Shown here: piece by piece, positions 36,859 to 45,625 of the stretch
Position numbering within the stretch: position 1 is the stretch's first letter
Layout of the letters: every line of letters begins with the position of its first letter
From: Archangium lansingense
Lineage (GTDB): Bacteria > Myxococcota > Myxococcia > Myxococcales > Myxococcaceae
Assembly: GCF_026626635.1 (NCBI RefSeq)
Contig: NZ_JAPNKA010000001.1
Location: 5,208,001 to 5,272,000, forward strand
DNA length: 64,000 bases
Direction of reading: 5' to 3'
Program-made: the position numbers and the translations under genes
Notes under the pieces: generated by a model
Told to the model about the DNA's origin: nothing
The model's input: the letters and a program-made list of their open reading frames with translations, nothing else
The model's database searches: none

Positions 36859-39800
36859 ATGAAACTCAAACGCAACATCCTGGTTCCCCTGGAGTCTCGG
36901 GGCCTGGGGCGTGGGCGACTCTTCGTTGCGCTGGTGGTGCTGGCTACGGGGGGAGCTTGCAACACCTCGGCGTCGAAGCAGCAGTCCACGGCTCGTGAGA
37001 CGGGGAATCTGGCAGAGCGTTGTGAGGTGAAGCCGCCCTTCACGGGCAACTTCGAGCCGGAGCTGCAGTGGGAGTGGAAGGGCAGCCAGGTGCTCCCCAC
37101 GCACAAGCAGGTGATGATGCAGCCGGTGGTGGTGGACGTGAACCGGGACGGCACTCCGGACATCGTCTTCAGCACCTTCGACGGCGACTTCTACAACACG
37201 GCCTATCAGGAGGGACGGGATGGTAACGCGGACGGCGTGCTCCGGGCCGTCAGCGGCAGCACCGGGCAGGAAATCTGGACCGTGGAGGACTCGCAGTACC
37301 GGGTGAAGCCCGCTGCCAGCATCGCCGCCGGTGACATCGATGGCGACGGCGCCGTGGAGATCTGTGGCATCCCCGAGAGCGGGCGCGGAATCATCTGTTT
37401 CGAGAACGACGGCACCTTCAAGTTCCGCACGGTTCCGGACGCCAACGACTACAGCGAGTGGGGTGGTCTTTCGCTGGCGGACCTGGACGGCGACGGCGCC
37501 GTGGAGATCCTCAACGGCAACCGCGTCTACAGCAACACGGGCGCGCTGAAGTGGGTGGGCTCGGACGGCATGGGCGGAGCGCTGTTCACCGGCCCTGTGT
37601 CCTTCGCCGCCGACATCGATCAGGACGGCAAGCAGGAAGTGATCAACGGCCGCTCTGTGTACCGGCATGACGGCTCGCTCAAGTGCGCCAACACGCAGAT
37701 TCCGCACGGCTTCGCCGCGGTGGCCAACTTCGATGGCGATGCGGCGGGTGAGATCGTGGTGGTGGGCAAGGGCCTCGAGGCCATCCACGGCCGGGTGAGC
37801 CTGCTGGACGACAACTGCGAGCTGCTGTGGACGCGTGAGGTCCACCTGACTGGCGCGGATCTGCCGCTGCACGACAAGGCGGGCCACGGAGGAGCGCCCA
37901 ACATCGGCGACTTCGATGGGGACGGGCAGCTGGAGATCGGCCTGGCGGGAGACTGGAACTACACGGTGTACGGCTCGGATGGGACGGTGAAGTGGACGTT
38001 CCCCATCCAGGAGTACAGCTCGGGCAAGACGACGTCGACGACGTTCGACTTCGAGGATGACGGACGGCTGGAGGTCATCTACACGGACGAGCTGAAGCTG
38101 CGCATCTTCGACGGAGTGACGGGCGCGCTGCGCTGGGAGACGGCGCACAGCTCGGGCACCACGCACGAGTTCCCCATCGTGGCGGACGTGGACGGTGATG
38201 GCGCGGCGGAGATCGTGACGGTGGAGAACAACCACGGAGCGCCGGGCTTCAACGGCGTGAGGGTGTGGCACGACAAGAAGGAGGGCTGGGCCGGGACGCG
38301 TAAGATCTGGAACCAGCACGCCTACGCCATCACGAACGTCAACAACGACGGAACCATCCCGTCGCAGCCCGCGAGCAACTGGCTCAACCCGAAGCTCAAC
38401 AACTTCCGCTCCAACGTGGCCAACTACTTCGGAGAGGGCCCCAGCCCCTTCGCTGCCGCGGATCTGCTCGCCTTCGACGTGGTGACCTCGTGCGATGGCT
38501 ACGGCTCGCTGATTCTCAGCGCGCGGGTGCGCAACGAGGGTGAGGCTCCGGTGCCCGCTGGGGTGAAGGTGGCCTTCTACAAGGGCAACCCGGCGTCGGG
38601 CCGCACGCTGCTGGGCGTGGCCACCGTGCCGGACGCGCTGCCGGTGGGCGGGAGCTCCATCGCCACTGTCTCCGTGTCCTCTACTTCCTTCGGCACTGCC
38701 GAGGTGTGGGCGGTGGCGGATGACGACGGCACGGGCACGGGCACCATCGCTGAGTGCCGCGAGGACAACAACGGCGCCTCCGCGACGGGCAACCTGACGT
38801 GCACGGTGACGTCGACCAACAAGCCGCCGGTGGCCCTCTGCCGTGACGTTACCGTCCACGCCGACACCGCCTGCCAGGGCGGCGCCAGCGTGAACAACGG
38901 CAGCTACGACCCGGACAACGGTCCGTCGCCGCTCTCCATCTCCGAGGTCCCCAACACTCCCTTTGGTCTCGGCACTCACCCCGTCACGCTGACGGCCTCG
39001 GATGGTGAGGCGAGCGACCAGTGCGTGGGCAACGTCACCGTGGTGGACGACACGAAGCCTGCCGTCAACTGCCCTGCCTCGCAGGTGATCGAGACGTGCT
39101 CGCCCGCGGGAGCCCCGGCCACCTTCGCGGCCTCGGCGACCGACCATTGCAGCCCGGCGACCCTGTCGTGCTCGTACGCCTCCGGCTCCACCTTCCCGGT
39201 GGGCCAGACGCCGGTGGGCTGCTCCGCCCAGGATGCCGCCGGCAACAGTGCCTCCTGTGGCTTCAACGTGACGGTGGTCGGTGACACCACTCCTCCGGTG
39301 ATCAGCTGCCCGACCTCTCCGATCGTGATTCGCGCCTGCGCCCCGAATGGCACCCGGGTCAACTACGTGGCCTCGGCTACGGACAACTGCGGCGAGGTGG
39401 CCGTCAACTGCTCGCATCCCTCGGGCTCCACCTTCCCGGTGGGCGAGACGGCCGTCACCTGCTCCACCCAGGACGTCTTCGGCAACACGGCCTCGTGTGG
39501 CTTCTCGGTGATCGTGGGCGGCAATGGCGGCGGCGGTGGTGGTGGTCACGACGACGATGACGATGGCCACGGTGGTGGCGGTGGTCACGACGACGATGAC
39601 GACGGCCATGGCAACGGCGGCGGTGGCGGTCACCACGACGGCGACGGCTGCGGTGGCGGCCACCACGATGACGACGACGATGGCCACGGCAACGGCGGCG
39701 GCGGTGGTCACGACGACGATGACGATGGCCACGGCAACGGCGGCGGTGGCGGTGGCGGTCACCACGACGGCGACGGCTGCGGCAAGAACCACGGCGGCCG

Positions 39801-40554
39801 TAACAACCTGGTCACTCGCAATTTCGGCACCCACTTCAAGGGTGACGGCTGCGGCGGCGGTCACGACGACGACGACGATGGTCATGGCAACGGCGGCGGT
39901 GGCGGTGGCGGCGGTCACGACGACGATGACGACGGCCACGGCAACGGCGGCGGTGGCGGTCACCACGATGGTGACGGCTGCGGTGGCGGCCACCACGATG
40001 ACGACGACGATGGCCACGGTGGCGGTGGTGGCCACGACGACGATGACGATGGCAACGGTGGTGGCGGTGGCGACGACGTCTGCGGCTACTGCAATGATGG
40101 CGCACCTGTCGCTGGCGCGGACAAGGGCGTGCAGGTGTGGCCGCCCAACCACAAGTTCATCACCATCTCGCTGTCCGAGTGCGCGCAGCCTGCGACGGAC
40201 TCGTGCGGCAACACCCTGCCGTTGGATACGTATGGCCATGTGCTCCGCGTCACCTCGGACGAGGTGGAGGACGCCAATGGCAACGGTGACGGCCGCACCT
40301 GCGAGGACATGTCCGTCATCGTGGGCAAGTCGTTCGTACAGGTCCGCTCGGAGCGCGAGGGCGGGGGCGACGGCCGCGTCTACACCATCCACTACGCCAT
40401 CACCAACGACGCGGGGGTCTCCACCCAGAGCACCTGCCGCGTGATCATTCCGCACGACCAGTCCGGCCGCACGGTGGTGGACAGCGGGGTGAAGTACTGC
40501 GTGGGCCAGGGGTGCCCCGAGGGCATCACGGAAGGCAGCCCGCTCTGCAAGTGA
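36859..40554 (+). CDS. secreted FG-GAP / HYR-repeat protein, paralog 2, with Gly/His/Asp-rich insert
   Basis: 1231 residues, same layout as the preceding gene: lipoprotein-like signal (RGRLFVALVVLATGGAC), FG-GAP propeller (about 55-545), CARDB-like segment, HYR/Ig domains with Cys pairs, and the VWPPNHKFITI C-terminal domain. The difference in length, 188 residues, is an insert at about residues 887-1073 made of Gly, His and Asp with repeats such as GGHDDDDDGHGNGGGG and HHDGDGCGGGHHDDDDDGHG. This inserted region could bind calcium or transition metals. The propeller half is almost identical in DNA to paralog 1, the HYR half less so. The ATG was chosen because GGAGGAGAGAGG lies just upstream and it opens the signal; the longer frame crosses the paralog 1 terminator. 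Confidence 0.87.
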   Translation: MKLKRNILVPLESRGLGRGRLFVALVVLATGGACNTSASKQQSTARETGNLAERCEVKPPFTGNFEPELQWEWKGSQVLPTHKQVMMQPVVVDVNRDGTPDIVFSTFDGDFYNTAYQEGRDGNADGVLRAVSGSTGQEIWTVEDSQYRVKPAASIAAGDIDGDGAVEICGIPESGRGIICFENDGTFKFRTVPDANDYSEWGGLSLADLDGDGAVEILNGNRVYSNTGALKWVGSDGMGGALFTGPVSFAADIDQDGKQEVINGRSVYRHDGSLKCANTQIPHGFAAVANFDGDAAGEIVVVGKGLEAIHGRVSLLDDNCELLWTREVHLTGADLPLHDKAGHGGAPNIGDFDGDGQLEIGLAGDWNYTVYGSDGTVKWTFPIQEYSSGKTTSTTFDFEDDGRLEVIYTDELKLRIFDGVTGALRWETAHSSGTTHEFPIVADVDGDGAAEIVTVENNHGAPGFNGVRVWHDKKEGWAGTRKIWNQHAYAITNVNNDGTIPSQPASNWLNPKLNNFRSNVANYFGEGPSPFAAADLLAFDVVTSCDGYGSLILSARVRNEGEAPVPAGVKVAFYKGNPASGRTLLGVATVPDALPVGGSSIATVSVSSTSFGTAEVWAVADDDGTGTGTIAECREDNNGASATGNLTCTVTSTNKPPVALCRDVTVHADTACQGGASVNNGSYDPDNGPSPLSISEVPNTPFGLGTHPVTLTASDGEASDQCVGNVTVVDDTKPAVNCPASQVIETCSPAGAPATFAASATDHCSPATLSCSYASGSTFPVGQTPVGCSAQDAAGNSASCGFNVTVVGDTTPPVISCPTSPIVIRACAPNGTRVNYVASATDNCGEVAVNCSHPSGSTFPVGETAVTCSTQDVFGNTASCGFSVIVGGNGGGGGGGHDDDDDGHGGGGGHDDDDDGHGNGGGGGHHDGDGCGGGHHDDDDDGHGNGGGGGHDDDDDGHGNGGGGGGGHHDGDGCGKNHGGRNNLVTRNFGTHFKGDGCGGGHDDDDDGHGNGGGGGGGGHDDDDDGHGNGGGGGHHDGDGCGGGHHDDDDDGHGGGGGHDDDDDGNGGGGGDDVCGYCNDGAPVAGADKGVQVWPPNHKFITISLSECAQPATDSCGNTLPLDTYGHVLRVTSDEVEDANGNGDGRTCEDMSVIVGKSFVQVRSEREGGGDGRVYTIHYAITNDAGVSTQSTCRVIIPHDQSGRTVVDSGVKYCVGQGCPEGITEGSPLCK
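39511..40077 (+). repeat. degenerate tandem repeats coding for Gly/His/Asp-rich sequence
   Basis: The DNA consists of variants of GGCGGTGGTGGTCACGACG and CACCACGACGGCGACGGCTG type units in two larger blocks separated by a unique stretch coding for NNLVTRNFGTHFKGDGC. All units keep the frame. The region is absent from paralog 1 and accounts for its shorter length. Confidence 0.85.
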
Positions 40555-40576
40555 GTCTGTAATCGGGTGAAGTGGC

Positions 40577-40620
40577 GAGGGGCTCGGGACCGGTGGTCGG
40601 TTCCGAGCCCCTCGTTTTTC
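40577..40620 (+). terminator. intrinsic terminator after FG-GAP/HYR paralog 2
   Basis: GAGGGGCTCGGGACC pairs with GGTTCCGAGCCCCTC (one G-T pair) around a 7-base loop, followed by GTTTTTC. Confidence 0.88.
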
Positions 40621-40664
40621 TAGGGGCTTCGAGTGTGGCCGCTGGCGTGGTTTGATCAGGGCGT

Positions 40665-42068
40665 ATGCGCTCGCTGAAAGCCCTGCTGCTCGCCCCCACC
40701 GACATCGCGCCCCTGGTCTGGTTCCGGCTCGTCTTCGGCGTGACGATGGTCGTCGAGGTCTTCCGCTACCTCTCCCGCGGATGGGTCAAGAGCTACTACA
40801 TCGAGCCGGCCTTCTTCTTCAGTTACTACGGCTTCGATTGGGTCAACCCCTGGCCCGGTAACTGGATGTACGTCCACTTCGCGGCGCTGGGGGTGTTGGG
40901 GGCCATGCTCGCCTTGGGCCTCCTCTACCGGGTCGCCGCGCCCCTGTTCTGGCTCGGGGTGACGTACGTCTTCCTGCTGGACCAGACGCAGTACCTCAAC
41001 CACATGTACCTGGTTTGCCTCCTGGCCTTCCTGCTCATCTGGCTGCCAGGAGGCCAGGCCTTTGCGCTCGATGCGCGGTTGGGGCTCGCGCGCCCGCGTG
41101 ACACCGCGCCGGCCTGGATGCTCTGGCTCCTCCGCGCGCAGGTCGGCCTCGTCTATTTCTTTGGAGGGATCGCCAAGCTCGAGTCGGACTGGCTCAGCGG
41201 CGTGCCGGGCGCGATGTTCCTGCAGGGGTGGACGCTCACCGAACCCCTCGCCGAAATCGAGTGGGCGGCCCGGGCGTTCGCGTTCAGCGGCGCCGCTTTC
41301 GACCTGTTCGTTGTCCCCGGGCTGCTCTGGCGGCGTTCCCGCCCCTGGGCCATCGGCGCCGTGCTGCTGTTCCACCTCACCAACGCGCAGCTCTTCCGGA
41401 TCGGCATCTTCCCCTGGCTCATGCTCGCCGTGACGCCGATCTTCTTCGAGCCCGCGACGGTGCGGCGGTGGTTGGAGCGGTGGGTCCCCTGGCTCGCGTC
41501 CAAGGCGCCATCCAAGGCTTCGCGCAAGGCGTCATCGAAGGCCTCGCCCAAGACTTCCACGGGACCCGAGAGCCCCCGGTGGCAGGAGGCTGGGCTCGCC
41601 TTCTTCGGGCTCTGGCTCGCGATTCAGTGCCTTCTGCCCCTGCGCCACTGGCTCTATCCAGGCCAGGTCAACTGGACCGAGGAGGGTCACAACTTCTCCT
41701 GGCACATGAAGCTGCGCAACAAGGAGGGACGGGTCCGGTTCCAAGCGAGAGACTCGCTCACGGGCGAGCGGTGGAAGATCGACCCCAGGTCCCTGCTCAG
41801 CAATCGTCAGTACACGAAGATGTCGACGCGGCCAGACATGGTCCTGCAGTTCGCCCATGAGCTCGCGCGCCGGTACGAGCGGGAGGGGCGCCCGGGTGTG
41901 CAGATCCACGCGGACATGCACGTGTCGTTGAACGGCCGCCCCCGTCAGGAGCTGGTGGACGCGGGCGTGGACCTGGCTGCCCAACCCTGGACCTGGAGAT
42001 CCGCTTCCTGGATCGTCCCGCTCCGCGACGCGCCGCTCGCCTTCTCCCGTGCGGAAGAGGAGCCCTGA
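40665..42068 (+). CDS. HTTM-domain membrane protein, vitamin K-dependent gamma-carboxylase-like
   Basis: 467 residues. The N-terminal 280 contain at least six membrane helices of the HTTM superfamily (VWFRLVFGVTMVVEVFRYL, HFAALGVLGAMLALGLLY, HMYLVCLLAFLLIWLP and others). VGLVYFFGGIAKLESDWLSG contains a lysine in the same context as the catalytic lysine of human gamma-glutamyl carboxylase (YFxxGxxKLxxDW). After a Lys/Ser-rich linker (SKAPSKASRKASSKASPK) comes a soluble part with EEGHNFSWHMKLRNKEG, also a carboxylase hallmark. A true carboxylase needs reduced vitamin K; myxobacteria use menaquinone, so activity is uncertain. It follows the FG-GAP/HYR genes but has its own position after a terminator. 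The ATG has only a weak ribosome site. Confidence 0.85.
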   Translation: MRSLKALLLAPTDIAPLVWFRLVFGVTMVVEVFRYLSRGWVKSYYIEPAFFFSYYGFDWVNPWPGNWMYVHFAALGVLGAMLALGLLYRVAAPLFWLGVTYVFLLDQTQYLNHMYLVCLLAFLLIWLPGGQAFALDARLGLARPRDTAPAWMLWLLRAQVGLVYFFGGIAKLESDWLSGVPGAMFLQGWTLTEPLAEIEWAARAFAFSGAAFDLFVVPGLLWRRSRPWAIGAVLLFHLTNAQLFRIGIFPWLMLAVTPIFFEPATVRRWLERWVPWLASKAPSKASRKASSKASPKTSTGPESPRWQEAGLAFFGLWLAIQCLLPLRHWLYPGQVNWTEEGHNFSWHMKLRNKEGRVRFQARDSLTGERWKIDPRSLLSNRQYTKMSTRPDMVLQFAHELARRYEREGRPGVQIHADMHVSLNGRPRQELVDAGVDLAAQPWTWRSASWIVPLRDAPLAFSRAEEEP

Positions 42069-42113
42069 CACCTGGGCTCTTTCGCAACTCTCGCGCGGTG
42101 ATCTACCCCCTCA

Positions 42114-42590
42114 TCAGTTGGCGGAGCGGCAGATGATCTGGTCGTGCCAGCCTTTCACGAGCACGACGGCGTACGGCCAGACCTGGCTCGTGGTGTGCTG
42201 GCCGGCCAGCGTCTCCCGGCGATAGAGGATCTCGATGGTGCTGGGGCCCTTGTCGCGAGGGATCGTCCGGACGGAGCTCACCATGAGCACGGTCCCATCC
42301 TTGTCGGTCTCGGGGGCCACGCAGAGGACCCAGGTGCCGAACTTGACGGCATTCTTGGGCTCGAGGGCATGCGACAGGAGGGTGATGTAGTTGCTCTCGA
42401 GCTTTCCACTGGGGGGAAGCTGATCCACCTGAGAGACATTGGATGCGAGGACTTGTTCGAAGCCCTGCTCGTGAATGGAATTTCTGATGAGCTTCTCTTC
42501 GATCAACTCCCGCGCGGCGTTGTTCCCGCCGAAGGCCGTTCCCCCGAACAGCACACTTGCGATTGCCAGCAGCAGCTTCATTGCTCGCAT
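42114..42590 (-). CDS. exported hypothetical protein
   Basis: 158 residues with a cleavable signal peptide (MKLLLAIASVLFGGTAFG). The mature part is a small alpha/beta domain with SNYITLLSHALEPKNAVKFG, WVLCVAPETDKDGTVLMV and a final WPYAVVLVKGWHDQIICRS. Family not recognised. The start was placed at the ATG after GGGAGGAGCTG; an upstream in-frame ATG would add 11 residues. It converges with the HTTM gene, and 190 bases separate its start from the next divergent gene. Confidence 0.7.
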   Translation of the reverse strand: MRAMKLLLAIASVLFGGTAFGGNNAARELIEEKLIRNSIHEQGFEQVLASNVSQVDQLPPSGKLESNYITLLSHALEPKNAVKFGTWVLCVAPETDKDGTVLMVSSVRTIPRDKGPSTIEILYRRETLAGQHTTSQVWPYAVVLVKGWHDQIICRSAN

Positions 42591-42781
42591 CAGCTCCTCC
42601 CTTTCGGAGAGAGGGCATTTCAAGCGGCATGCCGGGGCCGCCTCCTCCTGGTACCTCTGGCGATGGCGGGCCGGATCGTGACGGATTGACTCGGAAGCAG
42701 GGCGAGGGGTGACGGACTGTCACCCGTCCCGAGAGAGCGCCTTCCTGCTTCGAAGCGGGTGGTTTCGAGTAGCATGCCGCC

Positions 42782-44671
42782 ATGCGGACCTTCTTCTTCC
42801 TGCTCGTGCTTCTCGTGGCCGCTCGCGGCTGGGCCGAACCGGACACCTTTGGCGTGGGAACGGGGAAGACCGGCTCCCTGCGTATCGATAGCGGGAGCCT
42901 CGTCGTCAATCGCTACACGCCCCTCATTGGCGATGCCAACGTGGGCGCGACCGGGCTGACGGTCTTGGACTCCAAGGGCTTCGCCGCGGGAGACCTGGTG
43001 CTCGTCCACCAGTCCACGGGCTTGTCCGTGCTGGACTCCGGCAGACAGGACCCCCTCGTCCTCATGGGCAGCCGGGTGGGCCGCTTCGAGTACGCACGGG
43101 TGGCCTCGGTGTTACCGGGCGTGCTCCTTCTCACCGCGCCCTTGCTGTATTCCCATGCAGCCAATCTGTCGCAGGTGGTTTGGGTTCCCGAGTACAGCGA
43201 GTTGGAGGTGCGCTCGGGAGCCTCGCTGCTCGCCGCGCCCTGGAATGGGAGAGTGGGCGGCATCCTCGCCGTGATGGTCACCGGGCGTCTGCGCAATGAT
43301 GGGCTCATCAGCGTGGATGGAGCGGGCTTTCGCGGCGGTGCCTTTCTCTCTCACGCGGACCTCAAGGGGTGCACAGGCCTCAATGAACCGGTGAGCAGCG
43401 GTGGCGCCTATAAGGGAGAGGGCGTGGCGGCTGGCCGTTTCGGAACGGCGTCCGGGCGTGGCAACCTGGCCAATGGAGGTGGAGGAGGCATCTGCCACAA
43501 CTCGGGCGGTGCGGGCGGCGGGCACGCGGGGCTCGGCGGTAACGGTGGACGCTCCGCGCCGGAAGACAACGAGCGGAACGTAGGGGGCCTGGGTGGCGCC
43601 CAGGTGCTGTACCTGCCTTACGAGCACCTCGCCTTGGGCGGCGGCGGTGGAGCGGGGGAGGGCAACAACGATATGGGAACAGGAGGCGGGGCCGGAGGTG
43701 GGTTGATGCTCATCCGCGCCAACGAGGTGCGGGGCGTGGGACGCTTCCGTGCGGCGGGTGCCACTCCGCCCCCGACGCCAGGAGACGATGGCGCGGGTGG
43801 AGGGGGCGCGGGTGGTGCCATCTCCATCCGGACCGTGGAGGAGCTGGAGTGTGGTGCGGCGGAGGCTCCGGGCGGCGCGGGCGGCGACAACAGCGAGACG
43901 GCTTATCCGCTCGGACCGGGCGGTGGAGGGGGAGGGGGAGTGGTGTTCCTCCAGGGAGAGTCCATTGTGTGTTCACGCTCGGTATTCGCTGGGGCACCGG
44001 GCCGGACGGCGACGGATGGCGGTACGCACGGGGCCGGTCCCGACAGCGTGGACAGTGGTATGTCAGTCGGCTTCGAGCAGGCCTTCCCCATGCCCTTTGG
44101 CATGCCCCCCGCGCCCGTGCTGACGCTGCCCGTGGATGGCGCCACCCAGGTGGGGCCAGGGCCCCGCATCGAGGGCCGGGCTCATACGAGCAACCAGGAG
44201 GTGTTTCTCTTCCTCGATGGTGTATTCCTGACGCAACTCCAGACGGTGGCGGACGGACGTTTCTCGTACGACGTCCCTGGAGTCCTCCCTCTTGGCGCTC
44301 ACACGCTGCATGCCTCCACGGAGCTCTTTGGTGTTCACAGCCTCCCCTCTGCACCCGTGAGCTTCACGGTCGTGGCCCAGCAGGAGGATGGGGGGACGAC
44401 CGACGCGGGAACGGACCCCGACGCAGGAGCGGAGGACGGAGGGTCGCTCGACGCGGGAACGAACCCTGACTCGGGGACGAATCCCGACGCGGGAACGAAC
44501 CCCGACGCGGGAGTGACGGGGGAGGGGCGTGATGGCGGTCTGGTGCCAGACGTGCTCCCGCCCCTGGTGCTAGCGGTGGGCTGCGGGTGCGGAAGCGCTC
44601 CGGGCGCGGGTGTCTGGGCTGGAGCGCTGCTGCTGGCCGCGATGACCGCGCTTCGCCGCCGGAAGCCGTGA
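42782..44671 (+). CDS. glycine-rich surface protein with MYXO-CTERM sorting signal
   Basis: 629 residues: signal peptide (RTFFFLLVLLVAARGWA), a beta-rich N-terminal domain beginning DTFGVGTGKTGSLRI, and a long glycine-rich beta-helix-like part with repeated GG runs (NGGGGGICHNSGGAGGGHAG, LGGGGGAGEGN). An Ig-like domain follows (APVLTLPVDGATQV..., about 445-530), then a linker of DAG/NPDAG repeats and a C-terminal tail GCGCGSAPGAG, hydrophobic helix, LRRRKP. The Cys-containing motif, helix and basic end are a MYXO-CTERM signal, expected to be cut and anchored at the outer membrane by a myxosortase. The layout resembles proteins annotated as gliding motility protein AgmC, but I cannot confirm that assignment. 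Confidence 0.85.
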   Translation: MRTFFFLLVLLVAARGWAEPDTFGVGTGKTGSLRIDSGSLVVNRYTPLIGDANVGATGLTVLDSKGFAAGDLVLVHQSTGLSVLDSGRQDPLVLMGSRVGRFEYARVASVLPGVLLLTAPLLYSHAANLSQVVWVPEYSELEVRSGASLLAAPWNGRVGGILAVMVTGRLRNDGLISVDGAGFRGGAFLSHADLKGCTGLNEPVSSGGAYKGEGVAAGRFGTASGRGNLANGGGGGICHNSGGAGGGHAGLGGNGGRSAPEDNERNVGGLGGAQVLYLPYEHLALGGGGGAGEGNNDMGTGGGAGGGLMLIRANEVRGVGRFRAAGATPPPTPGDDGAGGGGAGGAISIRTVEELECGAAEAPGGAGGDNSETAYPLGPGGGGGGGVVFLQGESIVCSRSVFAGAPGRTATDGGTHGAGPDSVDSGMSVGFEQAFPMPFGMPPAPVLTLPVDGATQVGPGPRIEGRAHTSNQEVFLFLDGVFLTQLQTVADGRFSYDVPGVLPLGAHTLHASTELFGVHSLPSAPVSFTVVAQQEDGGTTDAGTDPDAGAEDGGSLDAGTNPDSGTNPDAGTNPDAGVTGEGRDGGLVPDVLPPLVLAVGCGCGSAPGAGVWAGALLLAAMTALRRRKP

Positions 44672-44706
44672 GCGGGGCGGGCTGGGTGTTTTGATGAGCT
44701 GAAGGT

Positions 44707-45522
44707 CTACTGACTGCCCTCGGGGCTGATGAGGTTCAGGATGTTCCCGTCCGGATCCTTGAACCAGGCGACCTTCATCCCGGGTGAGACGTGGAGCTCG
44801 CCCTCCAGCCGCATGCCGGGCATGTCGTAGTGCTCGAAGGTGACGCCCTTGGACTGGAGTTCCTTCACCGCCTCCTCGATGTTACCCACCGTCCAGGTGA
44901 CCGCCGTGGCCTGGTTGGTGCCTGCGTAGTTCGAGCGGTAGACGTTCAGAGTCGTGTTTCCGCTCTGGTACACGACCAACTCGCCGCCCTCCTCGTGGAC
45001 GGGCTTCAACCCGAGCGTCTCCTCGTAGAACTTCCTCGCCTTGCTCAGATCCTTCACCGCGAGGTTGGCGACCGCATCCTGCGCGGCGATTGGCTCGTCC
45101 GTCGGCGCCCTCGAGACGCGGTCACGACCGAAGGGATCTCCGACGAGCGATTCGGTGTGCAGCGCGCACCGCCACTTTCCGTCCCGGCGCACCCACGTCG
45201 ACGCGTCCGCGGCCTCGAGGGTCAGTGGCTTTCCCTCGACCTTCATGTCCTCCTTCACCTTGTAGGCGACGACGGCCACGTCGGGGCTGAGGAAGCGCAC
45301 CGCGGGCTCGCCGAGAAGCTCGTACCGGTGCAGCTGCCACCGCTCGCTCTTCATCATCTGTGCGAACTGGTCACGGTCGATGCTCGCGTATCCCTGTGCC
45401 CCGGTGACCACGCAGCGCTCGTCCGTCAACTCCATCGCCGCGTCGACATCCTGCTCCTGGATGGCCCGCCAGTAGGCGTGCTCGAGGTTGATGATCTCCC
45501 GCTCGCTCTGTACCTGTTCCAT
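44707..45522 (-). CDS. SnoaL-like (DUF4440) / glyoxalase (VOC) fusion protein
   Basis: 271 residues with two domains. Residues 1-125 form a SnoaL/DUF4440-like cone (REIINLEHAYWRAIQEQDVD, then SPDVAVVAYKVKED and STWVRRDGKWRCALHTESL). Residues about 150-271 form a VOC domain (AVANLAVKDLSKARKFYEETLG, then FKDPDGNILNLISPEG). Each is widespread, but the fusion is less common; VOC proteins of this kind often bind or detoxify small compounds. The start at GAGGAGATCATG is well supported; the longer frame adds 53 residues of unlikely sequence. It lies downstream of an ArsR/SRPBCC pair on the same strand. Confidence 0.85.
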   Translation of the reverse strand: MEQVQSEREIINLEHAYWRAIQEQDVDAAMELTDERCVVTGAQGYASIDRDQFAQMMKSERWQLHRYELLGEPAVRFLSPDVAVVAYKVKEDMKVEGKPLTLEAADASTWVRRDGKWRCALHTESLVGDPFGRDRVSRAPTDEPIAAQDAVANLAVKDLSKARKFYEETLGLKPVHEEGGELVVYQSGNTTLNVYRSNYAGTNQATAVTWTVGNIEEAVKELQSKGVTFEHYDMPGMRLEGELHVSPGMKVAWFKDPDGNILNLISPEGSQ

Positions 45523-45625
45523 GATCTCCTCCCCAGACCCGTCACGATTGGCACGGGCAGCGCTGAAGGGAGGAGGCCGTCGAGCGAGCCCATGCACCCA
45601 GGGCCCTTCGGCTCTCATGGAGTCG

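Noticed and set aside
36829..40455. 1208-codon open frame on the minus strand opposite FG-GAP/HYR paralog 2 (and a similar one opposite paralog 1)
   Set aside because: Shadow of a high-GC gene; the translation is a low-complexity Arg/Ala/His/Val mixture with no motif, and the plus strand has clear domains.
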